Made by a program: the position numbers and the translations under genes. The notes under the pieces are model-generated. The model did no database searches and was not told where the DNA came from. It saw nothing but the letters and a program-made list of their open reading frames with translations. From assembly GCA_964035575.1 (NCBI GenBank), contig OZ037856.1, forward strand, positions 1,426,001-1,490,000: DNA of 64,000 nt, in the 5' to 3' direction. Positions 12,001 through 21,000 of this stretch are shown piece after piece. Numbering within the stretch: position 1 is the stretch's first letter; every line of letters begins with the position of its first letter. This DNA comes from Rhynchopus sp. YZ270_cl-10 (lineage: Eukaryota; Euglenozoa; Diplonemea; Diplonemida; Diplonemidae).

Positions 12001-13115
12001 GACGGGAGACCATCCTCCTGCACGCCACGTCTGAGCGGTGTCTTTTGCTGCTGAGGGACGCTGAACGCTCGCATGGCGATTTGAGGGATGAGGAGGACAT
12101 GGCTTTCTCCAAGCTGTGCACTGCGTCCTGTCTCCTCCCTCAGGCCTTCCTGCCGCGTGCTGCTCCGTCCACTGGGGAGGACAAGAAGCCTGGAACCGCG
12201 AAACCAGGTACCGCAAAGCAGGGTATCGAGCTCGGGGACACACAGACTCGTAGGAAGGGGGTCTCCCAGGCCAGGGTGACGACAGAACGGGACAACAGGG
12301 TGCGTAAGGCCAGGCAGTCCACCCCCGCGGTCGAGAACCCGAAGGCGGACGCTGAGACCCCGACGGACTCTTTTCGCCTGGACGATGTGGAGGGCGAAGC
12401 GCGGCAGAAGGTGGAGGAGATCGCACGGAAGCTGCAGTGGGGGTACACGGTGTCGAAAGGGGGTTTCTACCCCTGCCTGTCAATGGGGCAGCCGGTGATG
12501 CGGAACGTCCAGCAGTGGGTGGAGGCCTTCCACCACAGGCAAGGGGCGGTGGATACGCGACTCGGCACAGAGGGGTGCTTCTGGGCGTTTCGGGAATGGC
12601 TCCACACCTGGAAGGCGCTGAATTGGGAGGCTCCCGAGGCGGCAAAGAAGAAGATCCGGTCCACACTGGACTGCCTCAACAGGGCAATGAGCGACTCGAG
12701 CTTTCGGGATAGGGCGAATGATTGGGACCCTACGGTGACGGTGTCGCTAGCTTTGGATCCAGGGTCCCGAGGGCGAGACCCAGATGGGGTCGATGCCACC
12801 ACGGCACCCGCTACAACATCGCAGACAGGAAGTGGCCACACAGCACCCTCCGCCCACCCGTCTGCCACTTCCTGTTCTGCTGAGCCCACATCCCCTTTCG
12901 GACGACGCTACACTGCCGCAGAGGTGATGATGGAGAGCGATGAAGAGTCCCCCATCGCCGCCGCACAGTCCACCTCCGACTCCTCCACCGCATCAGCAGC
13001 AATGAACGCCCAGACAGGAAGTGGCCACACCGCACCCTCCGCCCACCCGTCTGCCACTTCCTGTGCTGCGGCTTGCTCCATCGATGTCGACGCGGTTGAT
13101 GAGGACTTTCAATAA
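3060..13115 (+). CDS. Family A LINE polyprotein (OTU-RT-RLE-OTU), 3351 aa
   Basis: Multi-domain LINE protein expected to copy its own RNA into nicked DNA. The start ATG is chosen because MRRKALLG is shared in frame with family B. Order: hydrophobic N terminus (1-16); Ser/Asn-rich tract with PKKRP (255-259); basic block (about 525-590); hydrophobic segment (about 626-645); OTU-like domain 1 (Asp765-Cys766, His884); C2H2 finger (Cys947, Cys952, His973, His977); a second CC/CC cluster; RT with motif A Asp1370, QQGDP (1422-1426) and YLDD (1455-1458); RLE with Cys1777, Cys1780, His1793, Cys1797, then RPAD Asp1841 and Asp1857; OTU-like domain 2 with Ser2096 where Cys is expected; Cys cluster from 2273; OTU domain 3 (Asp2451-Cys2452, His2569); another Cys cluster; charged coiled coil; C-terminal module (about 3134-3215). 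No APE endonuclease is seen. RT and RLE calls are firm, OTU calls are from motifs only. Twice to three times the length of R2-type proteins. Confidence 0.9.
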   Translation: MRRKALLGVLCVLVVGSNNSNCYSNSSKNNSISSTYSNCNGYNKSNINSNNSNNSNNSNNSNNSNNSNNSNNSNNSNNSSYNCYSKSSKNNSNSTNYSNCNGCSKSNLNSNCLSNSSKSNSISSTYSNCNGRNKSFNISNNSNGNYCSKSNSNSPNFSNCNGCSKNIIVSNNSNGNTNSNNSSTSGISNRSTSSKNNSNGNTNSNNSSTSGISNRSTSSKNNSNGNTNSNNSSTSRISIRSTSSNSLPIPPHYYPKKRPLVPNSPSGCSFDSSNNNNSSYSSRHWCRCRGGESGVRCDTGVCSYLDVQHSRSHTHNIPSNSPSNSSSNSNRNNSSTSGSTRSSASSNTIGGYNSSNNSNISSRYSNSNNNSTSDSSSNSSNRNNSSNSSTSGSTGSSTSSNTNSSTSSYSNSSSSSNSRCSNNNIYSNSNCNSSNIISSNYNSKTNSGGGDNTLGGGERGMLAFGDSLAGREGQNGCVTLRVWGTVLTPYVLMGRAVHGLGFDWWSILWERLSSLRRPDPRWVAEAPEWGVFVSFAVLDLWKDRRAPTLSHYILWLMRRRTRRTRRGHRSLNWIKTQAGKLRRRKAHTRPPSPVARLLLSALCRVRWEWRLLRFAVSLVGSAIQVDGPLLWIGMSLLVLLSLLWRAVTPWDLRPSPADPKHPTSVSPSAWTGGCANGNAPAYEVEDEDACWDDEVMEGDDDWAWNRGDEEDEDWDFPEVFIPHDQLCGGCADATSSTAYEAEAQEVDTMLVKYRARRVANSHITDCGLLAIHASGWRSATPDFSADRKDIGDMAVKLEREMRSILQSGEALTRWIDGIRGSAKVDHLALRLFALRRDINIVVVQAGENPVVLIAPGSMNITNAQQRAAEVSRRTTVAIALCDGHYEAIRPTEEEGDVRDVSSALLRVADRATLNPLDLDQRPLPTSNPSGEALELCLGKPEEDFCFCPVEGCKRGIIAQTDVNSFTREGLLAHLRIHASQKEYIPEHILSFFGFKRCVSEECPTLLKKSQSACRSCTHLMKKAPLPGIEERLTHARCPEGMPSLDMLGTTRLKMKGTCPPDLLHRYTLIFQRVLQEILVHQDKRAWTKLAFFFTVLHRDRGGGRAGSQDAKRRCYNSWRQDLDWWDAGEWADMWEKALSEVQARPKWTPGDTVEARQKRSRAKTAAGLPGQALSALTSDGLAPHGPDTLAKLKGKHPTAAPPTASASSPLRNTSGPADFTPKEVLAAISSMPRATAGGPSNLTGSLLRTLCNQKHTPGTLAALSAVLSSLAQGKARREVAPFFAGAKLVALRKVSKGKPDDVRPIAVGGVLRRLVGKILANRLRKRAAEIFRKGNQVGVSTPRGSEAATTMIAQYAKRHDGQDKVILKVDYHNAFNTVDRSTFLDAVEKHIPEISPWVRWCYGGHTSLFYGEDILTSQTGVQQGDPLGPVLFSLAIADMTEKLKANKALDGSIWYLDDGCIRGSPEAVKAAYDALVVSSKQVGLKVNSSKCELVTLRGDSAADLRDRGFVICDEPGSPGFTLHQKNFDFLGIPIGTAEHCRKYMQRKLDESKRNLEALKDLKDSQHAFYILRFCEGFCKMVFYMRGISCVDLGEDYLRDFDAEVDKCLATILHDEHGTIPELARLQAALPIAIGGLGVRRTADHWPAAVLASQAGCFKLATQLDPNFEWDQSRWKNAAEAFNRRVAVSHHIDGDVKPSKLLVQQELSSAIVDHQAAELKRRCSSERDRARLLSLQLPLSGTWLTAAPTPPNTIRSDYFAGAMRFRLGVAIHKPNSVCKGCNPKGGRMDAFGDHTFACASMGCRTDRHDALKHAFALICEAAGLNPSVEKNLGFESGKRPADVYLPLGIYETSARALDFTVAAPTLPTYVHRAAQHREYAAKVAGEGKRKKHAEDCKSADVLFSPMVFEAFGGASEECNRVISQVAGLAGVADPGGDSPTETRLRERLSCAYQATVGKSFRARGVLCTDIGQHVPHCADAGQGPSEEMLQQMDSDYLHGSADNLPNREPSVEVVDDDDEDESSEPRAFFAMPEKKVGGVAYRVNPIRVNQTIVGETPEDCWNSLRSMADGRCPKAETQAARLGLTHPPRFEILRGDSGFDALLAACSTELKRNLKLEDTSTGSKHLDLRRRAVKKISSDRPDLVACIPISAKSWMEHMGSQSSDRSDARTWVDEVALAGAGEVLECTIVLIGSHMRPRILTPTRPAKEVLFLLVDTVDDSADWFCSPLFVSDPGLKSEILSMEPTPAPKSRCKSDVMMDRVPTVPAPGVVFDQCRRCFSPFDSGETHYKCTEGCGRKVCVGCARDSPFCPASQAGLVDILRGNKRGDSSDTHSPPDPQGARSEDVQMEEVKEEGDSHCPEDVNMEGAEEECHPSARTHQKGAERSRSPPIPSSEPTTDARMDDSGDLFLQHVRHLAQNTNVSATSLFFSDIPWERLLELMGARARDPFTIGDCLFDAVSASFPSSARISSATLRQIAVAQVLRDSDLRSLTGGHRSWAMRKLQAGCTDPSTWGDLLLVSGLSRALNVTFVLFCAPLHGSANPGSCPHVIAPRGVSCGVIGLTYTGVVSGHFERFILNADTAQAFCEVQRHSSSGGPCAWKLFTGSFRCGMCKVEGASADDSFMSCTCCCTTSCLTCAVGAKCSGPSVPMDSHPAGPQGIRAYENPLDGNTPDPLALARVHAAETTVVRQWWAVRTELKVCFKRNEALAVGESAEERRNALEHLKEECAREEAEDMLALANQQASEVQVKMEETSETDIPQSTPQEQQVPSSAAEAQTGETPVRHPAPHDETPPMPPSSRGDWEQADTLMQDMHETDASPQPVTPPCFAAEPEDRESGFEGGVEGDVPPEEGEELRRRSAERRRLSEERQKQEREATEVLLRRARSESASRFVSAKAKSSEQRRETMQEKAMGVRSPAGAQPGSAKTSELTKAGALNRRQAQSLTASQRREESRQRFRLGFASCEEQEAEGRRNIGNEESMQGRETILLHATSERCLLLLRDAERSHGDLRDEEDMAFSKLCTASCLLPQAFLPRAAPSTGEDKKPGTAKPGTAKQGIELGDTQTRRKGVSQARVTTERDNRVRKARQSTPAVENPKADAETPTDSFRLDDVEGEARQKVEEIARKLQWGYTVSKGGFYPCLSMGQPVMRNVQQWVEAFHHRQGAVDTRLGTEGCFWAFREWLHTWKALNWEAPEAAKKKIRSTLDCLNRAMSDSSFRDRANDWDPTVTVSLALDPGSRGRDPDGVDATTAPATTSQTGSGHTAPSAHPSATSCSAEPTSPFGRRYTAAEVMMESDEESPIAAAQSTSDSSTASAAMNAQTGSGHTAPSAHPSATSCAAACSIDVDAVDEDFQ
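3105..4410 (+). repeat. CAG/CAA/AAC low-complexity tract, 5' part of A1 ORF
   Basis: Long trinucleotide-biased region built of CAGCAACAA-type units, with a pure run at about 3190-3295 and three near-identical 66-bp units around 3580-3780 (CAATGGCAACACCAACAG core). Read in the main frame it gives Ser/Asn. Other frames give poly-Gln or poly-Thr/Ala and are also largely stop-free. A non-repetitive island (about 3810-3895) encodes the PKKRPL motif shared with family B. Confidence 0.85.
12825..13064 (+). other. Duplicated 12-bp stem-loops near the 3' end of A1 ORF
   Basis: ACAGGAAGTGGC (12825-12836) pairs with GCCACTTCCTGT (12864-12875). The same pair recurs at 13014-13025 and 13053-13064. Loops are 27 nt in both. 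They encode a duplicated peptide containing TGSGHTAPSAHPSATSC. The structure is perfect in both copies and is kept in A2. Confidence 0.75.
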
Positions 13116-14304
13116 ACAAGAGATACAAAGAAAACAACACAAAACTAAGCAAACCAAAGCAAAGCAAAGCAAAGAATATGTGTACGAAAACGTGGTTTTC
13201 CCCATTTTTATTTTTGTCATTTACCATTTTGATTTTTGTGTGAGGTGTTCCCAGGAGGTCGCCCAGCCAGTGTTTTAGAATTTAGAATAGAAACAGTAGA
13301 CACAATAGAATAGAATGTTTGCCAGTGTCAAAGTGCCACCAGGATGCACTTCTTTTTACTTTACTTTCAAAAAATAGATTGTCAAAGTGTCATAGTGCCT
13401 CAAAGAAGCACTTTCCTTTATTTTCAACTTTACCCTTGCTGTTAGAGGGGTAATGCCCCCTGTGCACAGATCCAATATTGTACAGAAAATTCAAAAACAC
13501 AACTCCCATTTTTTACCCCTCACCCCCTTGTCTAGTTTGTTAATATTTTCTTTATTTTATTCACCCCCTTGTTAATATTTTTTTTACCCTTGTCCTTTTG
13601 TTCCATTATTCCTCTTTTTCACAGGCTTGCCCAAGACTCCGTTTCCATACTGAAGGGTTGTATGATTCGCTCACCCCCCCTCCAGATTCAGGAAACTAAC
13701 CCAGAACCAGCTGAACATCCTTGCCCCTGAGGCATGGGAGGTCATCACTTGGTCTGTCTGTATGTTATTGTCATTGTTTCAACTGTTTTACATTGTCTTT
13801 ATTGTCTTTATTGTCCCAAACTTTTTCACCTCAACCTACTCTCTCTTTTTGGTCTACCCATGGGAATCTCCACCTAGAAGAAACCCAGCCCTGACCATCA
13901 AGAACCCCTGAAGTGAAAAAGCCCCTCCTTCTCCTCTGCCTATTTCCCTCTTCATCTCACATGCAGGTAAGTCCCTTCTTCCTCTCATGTTCTTTCTACC
14001 TATGTTGCTGTGGGCTAGAAAAAACTTGGGTCCTGGAAGGTCTTATTTGTTGAGCCCCTCCGTCTGCCTCAAAACCCTCTTTTGTTATGTCTCAAGGCCT
14101 TTCCTTTTTTAAAGGATTTGCTGTAAGGCTAAACAGACCTCTGCACCTTTGAGCCTTTTTTGTCAAGACACCTCTGTTTTGATTCGAGGTCCCTGAGACC
14201 CCTGATCACCTCCCCCCAACCCTCTCTGGGAAAAAGAAAACACTAAAAACATTCAAAACCCGGACCACCGGGAAAAAAAAAAAAAAAAGAACCCCGGTGG
14301 GGAG

Positions 14305-14347
<43 letters not shown>
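13116..14347 (+). other. A1 3' UTR, terminal hairpin and double poly(A)
   Basis: Non-coding and AT-rich. It contains two small hairpins (AAGTGC 13331-13336 with GCACTT 13346-13351; AAAGTG 13384-13389 with CACTTT 13409-13414), a consensus splice-donor string CAG|GTAAGT at 13964-13972, TTATTGTCT repeats near 13795-13815 and the terminal hairpin CCCGGACCACCGGG. All recur in A2, and most in A3. Confidence 0.8.
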
Positions 14348-14352
<5 letters not shown>

Positions 14353-14359
14353 TAGCTCT

Positions 14360-16849
14360 CTAATTCTTTTTATTCCCCTTTTTCCCCTTCCTTCCTCCGC
14401 TCTGTCTCCCCTTCTGTCCACCACCGCGACCATTGCGCCCTCTCTGCACCTCCTGGGGCGAGAGCACATGCTGCGTCGCTTGTGCCACTGCGTCGGTGAA
14501 CACGTTCGACGTGTTGGACCTACCCTGAGCTGCATGGCGCTGGGGTCCTTTGGGAGCTGGGGAAGGAGCAGGTTGGGCGGAGGAGGTTGCATTGCCACGG
14601 CCTGCCGATGAGGAGGAGGAAGAAGTGGAGACTGCAGGTTGGGCGATGGAGGTTGTAGTGCCACGGCCTGCAGAGGTGGAGGAAGAAGAAGAAGAAGAGG
14701 AGGCTTGAGGTTGTCGGCCTATTCCCTCTCGAGCCGCTCGTGCCTCATTCTCCCTCCTTGTACTCTCCGCTGCAAAGGCCTGCCCCCTACTGCTCCGGTT
14801 GTCCGTCAGGGCATGCAACGTCGACTTTGCCTTGCACTTTTCCTGAACCGACCACTCATGCAAACCCACCACCTTCATCACCTCATACCACTGAGTGAAA
14901 GTAGCGGTAGAGAGGGGGAGTGACAACAAGGGTCTGCCATCCTGTTTCTCTCCCTGACGGTAGTGGAACAGGGAGATCCACTTCGTCACAGAAGAAGGCA
15001 CCGGCGACCCCATGGTGAGGCACGGGAAAAGACCCCCCCTCTCCGTCCGCTCCTCCTCCGTCCACATCCAAGCCTCGCTCTGCGCCCTCAGCAATTCCCT
15101 CACCCTCGCTTGCTTCTTCTGGTCAGGGATGCCTTCCACTGACAGAGAATGCGAGCGATCCGCCCCCTCCATCGCGGTGTCGAGGTCCTCCTCCTGCTCC
15201 TGCTCATCATCATCCATCTCCTCCACCTTCACACGCACCTCGGTGTCTGCCGCCTCGGCCTGTCGCCCCACCTCCTCCTCCAGCTGATCCCGAGAAGGGG
15301 TTCCCCAGCTGACCCTGCCTTCCCGAACGACGATGACCGCGCTGGTCTTGCCCCAGGTGTCGCAGTATCCGGCCTCCCCTGCTATCTTCCTAACCGCCTG
15401 ACGGGCGACCACCGACTCCGGGCAATCACCGTCCCCCTCCCCGTTCCCACTCCACGGCTGCTGTGTCGCCCAGCAGTACAGGAACTCGCCCGGGCACGGA
15501 GAAGCACCTTGAGGACCAAAGAGAGCCATCCAGTCGCCGACACAGTCAGGTTCGAGTCCTTCAGGGTCGTCGCCCACCGCTCTCCGCACCGCATGGCAGG
15601 GGAGGAATAGCCGCCCTTCGCACACCACCCCAAAGCACCGCCCGTATGCCACCATGCGTTCCGCCTCCAGCTGTCGGGAGAGGTTCACCGCCGTCAACAA
15701 CAGAGTGGTCGCCTTCTGCTCCGACTCATGCTTAGCTGCGATGGCGTAATGCCTCTCGCAGCGTTGCCTGTCATACTCCGCCCGGAGCGACTCTCCTGCT
15801 TCGGGGTGCCGATCGCAGTCTTCCAAGTACTGCGCATGCATCCTCTTCGCGTCCTCTGCGAGTTCCCGCTTGTGCCTGGCGGTCAGCTCCTCCACACGAT
15901 GCCTGTCCGCCGCCTTCGCCTGGTCCAGACGCACATTCTGTTCCTCCAGGAAACGACTCAACTCCTGCTGGCGGTCGCCAAAAGTGCCCCGAAGCGCGGC
16001 CAAATCCGGTCCCCACGACCGACGATGCTCCCGCCGTACCTCCAGGGCTTGCTGCCACGCGTCCGACGCACGCTGCAACGCTTCCTTCTTATCCTGGTCC
16101 GCCTTTTGTTGTTGCTGCTTCTGCTGTTTCCGTTGCTTCTCGTGCTTCTGCTGCTTCTGTTCTGCCTGCTGCCCCTCTTCGCCCGCCATTGGCGTGTCTA
16201 CCTCCTCGACGTCCTCGCCCTCGGGAGCTGGCACTGCTGGAGAAGGAGCCCGTTTAGGTGGTGGGTCTCCGCTCCCCTCCGCAGAGGCAGCCTGAGCCGG
16301 AACATTCGAGTGCAAAAAAGACAGGGCACTGAAGTATTCCGCCCTGCCAATTTGCGACAGAGGGCAGTGCTTGGACCCCTGAGCGCAGTGCAGACATGCC
16401 AAGCCACCACACGTGTGACAGCAGAAGTGTGCGTCCGACGCATCGAAGAGCTTGCTGCATTGTTCGCACTGCAGGAAAGTGTTCGACGCCTCCGCCTCCC
16501 TCGCTCCCACAAAAGCCATGGGGCGCTCTGACTGGCACTCCCCCTTACCACCTGTGGCCTCAAAAGACAGGATGTGCTGCTGCAGAGCCGGGTCCATGGT
16601 GAGGGGCTCGTAGTGTCCCGGGATACTGCCGGATCCATCTGCCGCATCCTGGTCACCCGAGTGGAGGAGAAGGACCACTGCCTTAGGCCGTTTTCTTGGC
16701 ACCATCAGAGAAGGGCGGGCGAACTCGTTGAGGATGACCACAGATACCTCAAGAGCCTCCCCTGCCCCCGCCACTGCAATGGCATCCGCCCACGTTCGCT
16801 GGTCTCCTCTGTCCCCACTCGTCATCAGCCGCTGCCAGACCCCAAAATT

Positions 16850-16854
<5 letters not shown>
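14360..16854 (-). pseudogene. B1 ORF, C-terminal piece
   Basis: Last roughly 830 codons of the B1 polyprotein, separated from the rest by A2. It starts in the second OTU-like domain (FGVWQRLMTSGDRG) and includes its putative catalytic His (GHYEPL). It continues through the RING-like cluster CEQCSKLFDASDAHFCCHTC, the Gln/Glu/Lys-rich coiled coil, an uncharacterised CFGVVCEGRLFLPCHAV region, the GGLFPCLTMGSPV module and a Ser-rich tail. The basic end (GRKGKKGNKKN) resembles a nucleic-acid-binding tail. The frame is open to the TAG at 14360-14362. Confidence 0.92.
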
Positions 16855-16918
<64 letters not shown>

Positions 16919-18075
16919 CCCGGTGGTCCGGGTTTTGAATGTTTTTAGTGTTTTCTTTTTCCCAGAGAGGGTTGGGGGGAGGTGATCAGGGGTCTCAGGG
17001 ACCTCGAATCAAAACAGAGGTGTCTTGACAAAAAAGGCTCAAAGGTGCAGAGGTCTGTTTAGCCTTACAGCAAATCCTTTAAAAAAGGAAAGGCCTTGAG
17101 ACATAACAAAAGAGGGTTTTGAGGCAGACGGAGGGGCTCAACAAATAAGACCTTCCAGGACCCAAGTTTTTTCTAGCCCACAGCAACATAGGTAGAAAGA
17201 ACATGAGAGGAAGAAGGGACTTACCTGCATGTGAGATGAAGAGGGAAATAGGCAGAGGAGAAGGAGGGGCTTTTTCACTTCAGGGGTTCTTGATGGTCAG
17301 GGCTGGGTTTCTTCTAGGTGGAGATTCCCATGGGTAGACCAAAAAGAGAGAGTAGGTTGAGGTGAAAAAGTTTGGGACAATAAAGACAATAAAGACAATG
17401 TAAAACAGTTGAAACAATGACAATAACATACAGACAGACCAAGTGATGACCTCCCATGCCTCAGGGGCAAGGATGTTCAGCTGGTTCTGGGTTAGTTTCC
17501 TGAATCTGGAGGGGGGGTGAGCGAATCATACAACCCTTCAGTATGGAAACGGAGTCTTGGGCAAGCCTGTGAAAAAGAGGAATAATGGAACAAAAGGACA
17601 AGGGTAAAAAAAATATTAACAAGGGGGTGAATAAAATAAAGAAAATATTAACAAACTAGACAAGGGGGTGAGGGGTAAAAAATGGGAGTTGTGTTTTTGA
17701 ATTTTCTGTACAATATTGGATCTGTGCACAGGGGGCATTACCCCTCTAACAGCAAGGGTAAAGTTGAAAATAAAGGAAAGTGCTTCTTTGAGGCACTATG
17801 ACACTTTGACAATCTATTTTTTGAAAGTAAAGTAAAAAGAAGTGCATCCTGGTGGCACTTTGACACTGGCAAACATTCTATTCTATTGTGTCTACTGTTT
17901 CTATTCTAAATTCTAAAACACTGGCTGGGCGACCTCCTGGGAACACCTCACACAAAAATCAAAATGGTAAATGACAAAAATAAAAATGGGGAAAACCACG
18001 TTTTCGTACACATATTCTTTGCTTTGCTTTGCTTTGGTTTGCTTAGTTTTGTGTTGTTTTCTTTGTATCTCTTGT

Positions 18076-21000
18076 TTATTGAAAGTCCTCATCAACCGCG
18101 TCGACATCGATGGAGCAAGCCGCAGCACAGGAAGTGGCAGACGGGTGGGCGGAGGGTGCGGTGTGGCCACTTCCTGTCTGGGCGTTCATTGCTGCTGATG
18201 CGGTGGAGGAGTCGGAGGTGGACTGTGCGGCGGCGATGGGGGACTCTTCATCGCTCTCCATCATCACCTCTGCGGCAGTGTAGCGTCGTCCGAAAGGGGA
18301 TGTGGGCTCAGCAGAACAGGAAGTGGCAGACGGGTGGGCGGAGGGTGCTGTGTGGCCACTTCCTGTCTGCGATGTTGTAGCGGGTGCCGTGGTGGCATCG
18401 ACCCCATCTGGGTCTCGCCCTCGGGACCCTGGATCCAAAGCTAGCGACACCGTCACCGTAGGGTCCCAATCATTCGCCCTATCCCGAAAGCTCGAGTCGC
18501 TCATTGCCCTGTTGAGGCAGTCCAGTGTGGACCGGATCTTCTTCTTTGCCGCCTCGGGAGCCTCCCAATTCAGCGCCTTCCAGGTGTGGAGCCATTCCCG
18601 AAACGCCCAGAAGCACCCCTCTGTGCCGAGTCGCGTATCCACCGCCCCTTGCCTGTGGTGGAAGGCCTCCACCCACTGCTGGACGTTCCGCATCACCGGC
18701 TGCCCCATTGACAGGCAGGGGTAGAAACCCCCTTTCGACACCGTGTACCCCCACTGCAGCTTCCGTGCGATCTCCTCCACCTTCTGCCGCGCTTCGCCCT
18801 CCACATCGTCCAGGCGAAAAGAGTCCGTCGGGGTCTCAGCGTCCGCCTTCGGGTTCTCGACCGCGGGGGTGGACTGCCTGGCCTTACGCACCCTGTTGTC
18901 CCGTTCTGTCGTCACCCTGGCCTGGGAGACCCCCTTCCTACGAGTCTGTGTGTCCCCGAGCTCGATACCCTGCTTTGCGGTACCTGGTTTCGCGGTTCCA
19001 GGCTTCTTGTCCTCCCCAGTGGACGGAGCAGCACGCGGCAGGAAGGCCTGAGGGAGGAGACAGGACGCAGTGCACAGCTTGGAGAAAGCCATGCCCTCCT
19101 CATCCCTCAAATCGCCATGCGAGCGTTCAGCGTCCCTCAGCAGCAAAAGACACCGCTCAGACGTGGCGTGCAGGAGGATGGTCTCCCGTCCCTGCATGGA
19201 CTCTTCGTTGCCGATGTTGCGGCGCCCCTCAGCCTCCTGTTCCTCGCACGAGGCAAACCCTAACCGGAACCTCTGACGGCTCTCCTCTCTCCTCTGCGAT
19301 GCAGTGAGGCTCTGGGCTTGCCTTCGGTTCAAGGCACCTGCCTTCGTCAGCTCACTCGTCTTCGCCGATCCAGGCTGCGCTCCAGCGGGGCTGCGGACAC
19401 CCATCGCCTTCTCCTGCATCGTCTCACGTCGCTGCTCCGACGATTTGGCCTTAGCAGAAACGAAGCGAGATGCACTCTCGGATCTGGCCCGGCGCAAGAG
19501 GACCTCCGTAGCCTCCCGTTCCTGCTTCTGGCGTTCCTCCGACAACCTCCTCCGCTCTGCCGACCGCCGGCGCAACTCTTCCCCCTCCTCTGGTGGGACG
19601 TCTCCCTCAACCCCACCCTCGAAACCCGATTCCCTATCCTCAGGTTCCGCGGCAAAGCAGGGTGGCGTCACCGGCTGGGGGGAAGCATCGGTCTCGTGCA
19701 TGTCTTGCATCAATGTGTCAGCCTGCTCCCAATCTCCTCGAGAAGAGGGCGGCATAGGAGGAGTCTCATCATGGGGTGCAGGGTGACGGACCGGTGTCTC
19801 TCCTGTCTGAGCCTCCGCGGCAGAAGAAGGTACTTGTTGCTCCTGGGGAGTCGATTGAGGGATATCGGTCTCAGAGGTCTCCTCCATCTTCACCTGCACC
19901 TCCGAAGCCTGTTGATTTGCGAGCGCCAGCATATCCTCCGCCTCCTCCCTTGCGCACTCCTCCTTGAGGTGCTCCAGGGCGTTGCGTCGCTCCTCCGCAG
20001 ACTCGCCGACCGCTAGAGCCTCATTCCTCTTGAAGCACACCTTCAACTCCGTCCGCACTGCCCACCATTGTCTCACCACAGTGGTCTCAGCTGCGTGCAC
20101 CCGCGCCAAAGCCAGAGGATCAGGCGTGTTTCCGTCCAGAGGGTTCTCGTAGGCTCGAATTCCTTGGGGGCCTGCCGGATGGGAATCCATGGGAACAGAG
20201 GGACCTGAGCACTTCGCCCCAACAGCGCACGTCAAGCAGCTGGTGGTGCAGCAGCACGTGCAACTCATAAAGCTGTCATCCGCAGAAGCGCCCTCTACTT
20301 TGCACATCCCGCAGCGGAAAGACCCAGTGAAGAGTTTCCAAGCACATGGCCCACCCGATGAAGAATGCCTCTGGACCTCACAGAAGGCCTGTGCCGTGTC
20401 CGCGTTCAGGATGAAACGCTCAAAGTGACCCGACACAACTCCGGTGTACGTCAGTCCTATAACTCCACAGGAAACCCCCCTCGGCGCTATCACATGTGGG
20501 CAGGAACCCGGATTCGCGGAGCCGTGTAGCGGGGCGCAGAACAAAACAAAAGTCACGTTTAAAGCCCTGCTGAGGCCGCTCACCAGCAGTAGATCCCCCC
20601 ATGTGCTGGGGTCTGTGCACCCTGCCTGAAGCTTCCGCATGGCCCACGACCTGTGGCCTCCCGTCAGCGAGCGCAAGTCACTGTCACGTAGAACCTGCGC
20701 AACAGCAATCTGTCTCAGCGTCGCGCTCGAGATACGGGCCGACGACGGGAAGGACGCTGACACTGCGTCGAAGAGGCAATCCCCAATGGTGAAGGGGTCC
20801 CTGGCTCGAGCGCCCATCAGCTCCAGCAGTCTTTCCCACGGGATGTCGCTGAAGAAGAGGGAGGTGGCGCTGACGTTCGTGTTCTGCGCCAGGTGACGGA
20901 CGTGCTGCAGGAAAAGATCTCCGCTGTCGTCCATGCGGGCATCCGTCGTCGGTTCAGAAGATGGGATAGGGGGTGATCTGGACCTCTCAGCCCCCTTCTG

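Larger units (their letters stand above)
2667..14345 (+). mobile_element. LINE A1, full-length and apparently intact
   Basis: Full-length family A element: three 5' monomers (2667-2718), a leader of about 340 bp, one ORF of 3351 codons (3060-13115), a 3' UTR of about 1.15 kb ending in the hairpin CCCGGACCACCGGG (14259-14272), then two A tracts (14273-14288 and 14305-14347) separated by GAACCCCGGTGGGGAG. It lies in the B1 3' UTR, in opposite orientation to B1, with TSD AACTCTCTAG. It is nearly identical to A2, so it inserted recently and could be autonomous. Confidence 0.93.

Noticed and set aside
14360-16854. Separate 821-aa gene between A1 and A2
   Set aside because: The ends coincide with TSDs and the sequence continues exactly at 28731. 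It is the displaced end of the B1 ORF.
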